This document shows, in pieces, positions 57,373 through 64,000 of a stretch of 64,000 bases of DNA. Positions within the stretch are counted from its first letter, which is position 1; every line of letters starts with the position of its first letter. Under the pieces are notes generated by a model. That model was not told the DNA's origin and made no database searches. It saw only the letters and a program-made list of their open reading frames with translations. The stretch lies in the NCBI GenBank assembly GCA_018806985.1, contig JADANN010000364.1, positions 682,001-746,000 of the forward strand, read 5' to 3'. The stretch is from Angiostrongylus vasorum (lineage: Eukaryota > Nematoda > Chromadorea > Rhabditida > Metastrongylidae). The translations under genes were made by a program, and so were the position numbers.

Positions 57373-58060
57373 AGCCTTCTTTTTCCGTTATTCCGTCCTC
57401 GCTGCTATTGCTCGCACTGCAGACCTTAATTTTAAAAAAAACGGATTATTTTGCATCTTTATTGCTTCTCGTTTCATTGTTTTAATCTCATTGAAGGATT
57501 CGCTGTTTTTATTGTAACAGTTCAACAATTTAACATCAAACTTGCATAAGTCGTGGTTCGTGATATTTGGGTAATTCACTTTTTTTGGACGTTTAAACTT
57601 AATTATGCATTAGGGACTAGGGGATCACTTAACTGTGGGACTTTGTGGAAATGCACCAGGACCTATCGATTCAACATGCGCTTTGTAGGAAGCGCTCGAG
57701 GCCCTTCAACAGTTTCCGCCTGCTTCCTTCGAGCTATAATACAATGATAAGATGCACGATGTTTTAAACAAACGGGTGAGATTTCTTCTTTATCAGATCC
57801 AATGTTAGCATAACGGAATGTGAGGAGACTTTGTGGGAAAAAAAACCCAAATTACAGTGGTTCACCAAAGACATTTTTTGAGGACTCACCAAAAGTAGTG
57901 AAGTTATGGACAATGTGTTTCGTAATTTAATCGTTCTTAAAACATTAGCTTAGTATTATCCGAGAGTAGAGTTGGAAAAAATGCTTTCACAAATCACAGC
58001 TCCTCTTCAGCCCACTCTTTTCAAGCCATTTACATAGAGTGCTATCTCACTAATGTTGCT
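57373..58060. other. 3' flank of the zinc-finger gene
   Basis: It is AT-rich with no recognised repeat family. No confident poly(A) site was picked out. Confidence 0.3.
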
Positions 58061-58350
58061 TCACTGACAAACTAACACGAGGTTGCTGCAAAAATTTGCT
58101 ATGCCTATACTTTCTGCTCCTTCATCTTTTTAAGGCCACCATGATTTCTCACGATTTGGAGTCTTCGTAGTCGCATCGAGTTGAAAGCAGTTCAGTGGAA
58201 CACCGCAAGACTCTCTTTCTTATGCGCAAATATTATCTTCTAATCGCGCTTAGATGGATACAATATCTGCACCATACATGCCACCGCGGCTTGAAAGTAT
58301 CGCCGAACTTCAGAAGACTTTCTTTTCAGTTTCATCCTGTTCTTACGTGC
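58060..58350. repeat. Foldback-family remnant, strongly diverged
   Basis: CTAACACGAGGTTGCTGCAAA and TCCTTCATCTTTTTAAGGCC preserve the left-arm order of the foldback family. The right arm is degraded. Confidence 0.45.
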
Positions 58351-59224
58351 ATTGTATTTGCGCAGGTTTATTAAATGGTAGCTTCAAAGCTTCTTTTAAC
58401 CACGACTGAAGTTTAGACTTTGAGTCTTCACTAAGGTTGTAGAATATTTCACAGCAACTTCATATGGGTTCATCTAGAAGTGTTCTTAAGAACACAAGAA
58501 TCCGATCACTGCTGGGAATAAGCGGTCGCACTGTGGAATCCGTTATCAAGTGGCTGAGTATGAATATTAAAGTACATTGTCGGGGACAGATTTCCAGCAT
58601 TACTACTGGGGATTTTTGAAGCCGGTTCGTGTTCTCGTTCATGTGTTTCGATCTATATCTTATTCGTTTCCACTTCAATCTAGTAATGTGTCAAGTTTTC
58701 CATGATAAAGAAAATTGCTACAGTGTGTAGCTGTCCTTTTGTTTCTTCCTCATCGACATAAATGTTGACGGACACGACTTCTGTGAATATGCTTTGGACG
58801 GTGAACATGTTCAGTACTCAAAGCGATGACATTGTGAACAAGAGAGAAGGGCGATTTACCTCAAGGTTCACATTACTGGGACGTAACCTTGCCAATATTA
58901 GTCAGCTGTCCTCCTCGCCGCTCTCCTCCCCATTCTCCAGATCTTTTCCAACGGTGCACATCGTTGCCAGACGGTTCTCTTGGCGGTAAAAGTGCTTGAA
59001 GTTCGCGACCTGCAGTATTGTGCTGGCAGTTAAATGAAGCATTTTCAATAGACGATTAATTAAAAGTTTTATTGCTCATGGTTGAAAAATATTCTTTTAC
59101 TGTGGAGAACAAATGTGTTTGAAAGAAAAGTCGGTGTTGACCCATACAAATACGTACGAGTGCTGGCTAATGAGCTATTGCATATTTTCATGTTTTTTTC
59201 ATTTTTATATGCCTATTTTCATAT

Positions 59225-59605
59225 CCCTCCCAACGGCTTGCCGCCTCATGCTGGCCGGGAGGTGTTCCTGGGTGTCGGGTGGCGAGGTGCACCAGGGGGA
59301 ATCCATACCCCAGCAGGGTCTCCTATGCTGAGATGGAAGCCGGCGTTTCCATCAGGAAACCCGGCTAAGAGTTAACTAATACTAGGATCCACCATCGTCC
59401 TGGTATCAAAATAGTCGCCTGGTGGCAAATTCCCTCTGATCCATAAGGGCGGCGACTGTCTGTGGTTGTGACGACCTGGAGCAGACTTTGGCTTGGCTAG
59501 TCTCGGCACTCGAGGGAACCACAAAAGCTAAACCAGAAAAACTCTGGAACAATGGAAATTATGTTGAGGCCCGCACAACCAGTGAACATGTGCCAACCAA
59601 GTATC
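59225..59605 (-). repeat. Interspersed element family B, copy 12
   Basis: It is nearly full length, from CTCCCAACGGCTTGCCGCC to CAACCAAGTATCCAAATAAG. Confidence 0.85.
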
Positions 59606-59934
59606 CAAATAAGTGAGTGTTTCGGTCTTTATTTCATATTTTTCCGCTTTCGCGGAAGATCTGCTATCAAGCTTTTTATATCACTGTTCTACGCACTTAA
59701 GCTATAATTATTTAGAACATTTAAAAGTACATAGGTAAAAACTGGTGATAACTATAAAATTTCTTAAATACAACGTCGACAGCTTGGTTATACGTTGGTG
59801 GCTTCTCCTAACAGACCTAGTAGTGAATAAAAAACGACAAAAACGTGAAATAACTCACTTTTAAATTCTCCAACAATTTCAAACAAAAAACGACCATCAT
59901 TTAACCTTGCCATAAGTGGTCAATAATTTTTTTA

Positions 59935-60055
59935 AATTATTAAGTTAACACAAGGTTGTTACAAGAGGGACTCAGAGTTAGTTCAACTTTAAAGAAGGCG
60001 AAGGCGACAAACCGCTAGCCGAATAGAACTTTTGTAAGAACATCGTGTTAGCTCA
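59935..60055. repeat. Foldback-family element with central deletion
   Basis: The left end TTAAGTTAACACAAGGTTGT and right end TTTTGTAAGAACATCGTGTT, with GTTAGCTCAATAA after it, flank GAAGGCGAAGGCGAC. It is only about 120 bp long, so most of the arms and the loop are gone. Confidence 0.6.
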
Positions 60056-60167
60056 ATAACCTGTGAAAATCCTAAGTTTTCGCTGGAAAAAAATACTGAA
60101 AAGTCTGCAGATATTGTGCTTATATATCTCTTCACGTAGAAATGATATGAGGTGATGATAAACTCAC

Positions 60168-63100
60168 AATAATCGGCACTGGTAGAGCCAGTGTAAGCAC
60201 TCCAATAAGGGCACACATAGATCCAACAATCTTTCCTTGAGTGCTCAACGGTACGAGATCACCGTATCTGAATATGTTCTGAGTTACAGTAGTACTTATC
60301 GAGATATCTATTAGCTGCTCTGAGACGATGTCAGCAACACTACACTAATGAGGGTGACGTGTTTGCAGATGAACTGGACGGAGCATCGAGTTCCGTACTC
60401 TTGATAGTTACAGCTCTGCTGCATCTACTGCATATCGAGTTAGAATTTGGTTAGGTTTGTGTTGAACACTAGTCACAACACACGACACCTTCACTTACCC
60501 AACTGTTGTCATCGTCACCTGTAAGTATTATTTGATTACAGATATTCCTAAGTGTATCTACATACTTTTTTCTATTTTTCTATTCCTAAGTGTATCTATA
60601 CTAAGTGGTATATATAGATACATATCTATATATACCAATTAACGAGGACCGACTTTAAGTGCGGTACGGTTTTCACTTACCAGTACAAACCAGAATGATG
60701 CCGGTATGGAACTGAACTTTGAATTCTGTTCTCCTTGTTCGGCAAAATACATTCCTGCTGAGAAGAGAACAAGTGCGATTGCCATGAAGAAGACCAGTAA
60801 ACAAAACTCCTGTACCGAGGCGCGAAACGTTTTCCCGAGAATTTGAAGACCAGCCGAATGCCCTAAACTGTATCTTAGTGAGCTCAGAAAACGATTTACC
60901 TTTGTGACTGGTGACAAACGAACTCGTATCAGTAATTGTTTTCTTGTAAGTTGCAAAGCATTAAAAAAATATAATACCGTTTCGGCCACCATACGGCAGA
61001 AAATCATGTCAACGAGAAGCTATACGTCTAGTAGAAACAGGAATTGCACAAGTTCATGCGACAAGAGAAACAAGCGGAATGGTTGCAAATTTGTTAGGTT
61101 TATACAAGAATAACTTCAGATTGTGTTAATGTCAGCAGTAAGGAAATTTGTCAAGTACCGAATAACCGATGAAATAGATCTATTTTACTTCATTCAAAGA
61201 TCGTGTAGAACCTTTCGAAAATCTTCTTGCTACTTGCTCACTTTGTCTGAGAGCTTGAATCTACATTCACTGCTTCATTTAGTTTGCAAAAGTATTACGA
61301 ACATAACAATGCAAAAAGTTCGATCATCCCCATAAAATCTACTTCTCTTCAACTGATTTACTCAGCAGTTCCTAAACATGCATAGCTAGGGAATGACGTC
61401 GACCCTTGATGTAACTGGTTGAAGAGATCAAAACAACAAAAAAACAGCATAGAAAGATTTGTAGTCGAAATATGAAAGAGTTACGATAGAAAACAACCTA
61501 TTATATATCACTGAGGAGTTGAAGACAGAAGTTAACATGCTCTTAAAAGATAAGAAAGATAAAGCCCTCGGCGTTGATCAATCCCCTGAGGGATGCACCA
61601 TGCATTCGACGTCATTAGGCATCGTTAGAGGTGACTGGATGCACATCTGGCCTTTTTACAATGGCTCGCGGTGGCCTACCATGCATCGAACCAGTGCTGC
61701 TATCCCTCCCAGGCAAGTCTAGTACCACTTTGCCGACCCCCGAGGGATGGAGGGCTTGGTGGACCTGGAGCACTGAGATCGGTTCCGTGTGTATTACAAA
61801 GAGCCTGCGATCACTGCGCTACAAGCCCTTCATGCTTTTAGAATATAAAATGCGTGTATTGAATCATTTAAAGGACGAACAAGTGCGTAATAGTCTTGAC
61901 TGGCCTGTCCGGTAAAGTGAGATGCTTTAAACAGAGAAAGAAAAATCCTTGACTTACCTGCTTAACTTGAATATGCGGAATACTCGAACGAGCCGAAGAA
62001 CACGCAGCACCGTAAAAGACATGGATGAGTTCGACTTGCTAGCGTCAGCCCTAGAATTTCCCGGCATATTTTTGTGTTAAACGGTAAAGCATAAATTCTT
62101 TCGGAATCACAGCCATTCTTGAAGCAGTCCTAATACTACTGTATAATCTATAAGTGCCATCAGCAATCATCAACCGTCAACGGAATTAATACGGGGAGAT
62201 AGATGGCACTAGTAGATAGAAAGCTAGCCGAGAGAAAGGCGAAGCGAAGGATCCACATGGTGTGGTGATGAACGTGTTAACCCCTGGGAAGTGTAGTACC
62301 GAGCTCGATCCCCACTCCCAGACACCTATGGAACGGAGTTTTGTGAATATCTCAGGATCATTGTGGTTGTATTTCTATACCATGTTTTTTACAAATATAA
62401 TTCGAAAATGTCTTATCATTTAGTCGGAAGGACCGTTTATCAAACATCGTAGAGTAGAAGTCAATAAATGTTATTTGTGATCGGAAAGAGCAAACTGTAA
62501 GAAGGGTTTGTTGATAGCAATGGACATACTCTTCCCAACGGTTTACCTCCTCATCGTGGCTGGAGGTGTTCCTAGGTGTCGGGCTGCGATGTACAACGGG
62601 GGATTCATCCCTGGCAGGGTCTTCCAAACTGTGAAGGAGTCCGGCGTTTCCATCAGGAAGTCTAGCTAAGAGTAAACCAATACCAGGATCCACCACCGTC
62701 CTGGTATCAAAGTCGCATAGTGGCAAATCTCCTCTGATACACAAAGGCTGCGACTGCCTGTGGTGGTGAAGACCTGGGGCAGACTTCGGCCAGGCTGACC
62801 ACGGGACTCCAGGGAACCATAATGGCTTAGCCAGCAAGTCTCCGAAAAATGGAGGTTATAATGGCCCGCACAACCAGTGAGGATGGGCCATTCAAGTACC
62901 AAGGATCAAGTGATGGACATACTCTAAAAACAACCTTCACTTAATGAGAAAGAATGAAACAAACCATATAAGATTCATAAAAAATGGAGCGATGGCAACG
63001 AAGTCTATGATGTTTAAGAACGACGTCAAAAATGTGACCTTCGATGGGCAGCTGATAAACCGAAGTGTTAGTTCTGCAAAGATAACACTCATACGTAGTC

Positions 63101-63432
63101 TCCAAAGGCCAAGCAGTGAAATCTCAGGCACTTGCTGACTTCAGTCAAGCGCTATGTTAGCATCAACTCAACGAAGGGCACTGATTTTCTCAGCAAACAC
63201 CATGTTCTCATTTAGCTACAATCCTACTTTTTCCTATATCGGATTTTAGATAGCTTGATAAAACTAACCGATCGTGAACCAGACTATACAGAGAAGTTCG
63301 ATCCAGAAGAAAGGATTGTTGAGATTGCGACCTTCTTCCTTCTCGTACGTGGCATTGACTGCCGATGAGGTTCTGTAGACATCAGGCGTACTATCGGATG
63401 GCACGGTTTCCCAGCAAAACGACACTATCGAA
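60168..63432 (-). CDS. Shaker-type voltage-gated potassium channel, S1 to S6 (partial)
   Basis: Six minus-strand exons join in consistent phase: 63432-63269 (S1 end and S2: [26 protein letters not shown]), 63073-62965 (S3: [26 protein letters not shown]), 62050-61958 (S4: [17 protein letters not shown], four or more Arg at every third position), 60867-60681 (S4-S5, S5, pore helix: [31 protein letters not shown]), 60518-60499 (VTMTTVG) and 60267-60168 (YGDLVP, S6 with ALPVPII). The PVP hinge and TTVGYGD filter are intact, so K+ selectivity and voltage gating are expected. Best resemblance is to Kv1/Shaker. Two extra residues seem present after KLS; an alternative acceptor may exist. The T1 domain should lie beyond 64000, and the C-terminal tail exon after 60168 was not found. 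Confidence 0.92.
60499..60518 (-). CDS. 20-nt microexon carrying the K+ channel selectivity filter
   Basis: It is flanked by TACAG and GGGTAAGTG. It encodes VTMTTVG with the last codon split (GG then A of the next exon). The upstream exon ends FVL in phase 0 and the downstream exon starts with Y of YGD. Skipping it would remove the filter and shift the frame. Confidence 0.88.
61555..61830 (-). mobile_element. SINE family A in K+ channel intron
   Basis: It is a well-conserved body from GCGTTGATCAATCCCCTGAG (plus strand left end) to a degraded head near 61800-61830. It lies in the S4 to S5 intron. Confidence 0.85.
62230..62395 (+). repeat. tRNA-headed element family C, copy
   Basis: GGATCCACATGGTGTGGTGA followed by GAACGTGTTAACCCC is tRNA-like (box A). 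GAGCTCGATCCCC resembles box B. TTGTGAATATCTCAGGATCA is the family block. Confidence 0.6.
62530..62905 (-). repeat. Interspersed element family B, copy 13
   Basis: It is nearly full length, from CTTCCCAACGGTTTACCTCC to GATGGGCCATTCAAGTACC. It lies in the S3 to S4 intron of the K+ channel gene. Confidence 0.85.
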
Positions 63433-63524
63433 CTGAAACACCTCGTTCTAGAGATTTACTGTTATATTTTCATTTATTACTTATTTATTATTATTGTTTT
63501 ATTTATTTATTACGTTTCACTAGA

Positions 63525-63775
63525 GCGTATGTGGCACAGTGGTAGGAAGCGTCTTGCGACACACACATGGGATCTATCCCGCGTTCGTGGCTCACCAAAC
63601 CTTCCATCCCTTCGGGGTCGGCAAATTGGTACCAGACTTGTCTGGGAGGATAGCAGCATCATTGTAAAGGCCAGATATGCATTCGATCACCTTTAACGAT
63701 GCTTAATGAAGTCGAATGCATGACGCATCCCTCAGGGATAGACCAACGCGGAGAGCTTTATCCTTTATTCTTTTA
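63525..63775 (+). mobile_element. SINE family A, internal deletion
   Basis: The head GCGTATGTGGCACAGTGGTA and box B-like GGGATCTATCCC are present. The CATCGGTAGGCC block is deleted between GATAGCAGCA and TCATTGTAAAGG. The tail follows at about 63765. Confidence 0.85.
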
Positions 63776-64000
63776 TTGAATTTCACCAACAATTAGAATT
63801 AATGTAATGCAGAAGAATTTGTAAAGTGGAAGCGTTACTATCTATGTGATTACTGTCACATATTAGGTACAAGTTAAATCAAATTTTAAAACTTCCTTGT
63901 TTGACTGGCCCTAAAATGTAGTTATTTTAGCTTTGTTTCTTTAAAGGTGAATGATCTTGACAAACTGTCAGGGAAGAAAATGAATTTTTTAATGAAGAAG

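Overview
The window looks like nuclear DNA of a nematode, most likely a clade V (strongylid or hookworm-like) parasite. The basis is compact exons with TTTTCAG-type 3' splice sites, trans-splice-like acceptors just before start codons, nematode-like protein families, and introns swollen by a few abundant repeat families. No prokaryotic, organellar or CRISPR features were seen. Species cannot be fixed from the sequence alone. Exon models were built by hand from splice signals, reading phase and recognised domains.

Genes, left to right. (1) Minus strand, 512-1210: first two coding exons of prefoldin subunit 6 (pfd-6). (2) Plus strand, about 9096-16577: an unrecognised, probably adaptor-like protein, 5' end not found. 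(3) Minus strand, 17917-about 18855: a multi-membrane protein with one in-frame TAG. (4) Minus strand, 19845-29979: a USP25/USP28-type deubiquitinase with up to 16 or more exons and an apparent one-base frameshift. (5) Plus strand, 36068-38581: a MEPCE/Bin3-type RNA 5'-gamma-phosphate methyltransferase. (6) Plus strand, 39992-57372: a multi-C2H2 zinc-finger protein with very long introns, possibly in an operon with gene 5. (7) Minus strand, 60168-63432: a Shaker-type voltage-gated K+ channel whose selectivity filter lies in a 20-nt microexon. The T1 domain lies beyond the right edge.

Mobile DNA fills most of the rest: (a) a tRNA-derived SINE of about 280 bp, at least 15 copies on both strands; (b) an interspersed element of about 390 bp of unknown class, at least 13 copies; (c) two further tRNA-headed families; (d) decayed Penelope-like elements with YxDD reverse transcriptase and GIY-YIG endonuclease remnants; (e) long inverted-repeat (foldback) elements; (f) a dead mariner; (g) RTE-type non-LTR fragments.

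The most interesting signal is a recurrent motif of about 40 nt in the Penelope-like 3' tails and in both arms of the foldback elements. It reads as a hammerhead-ribozyme core (CUGANGA, stem II, GAAA, then NUH) with an almost absent, palindromic helix III. That links the foldbacks to the Penelope-like elements as possible non-autonomous partners.
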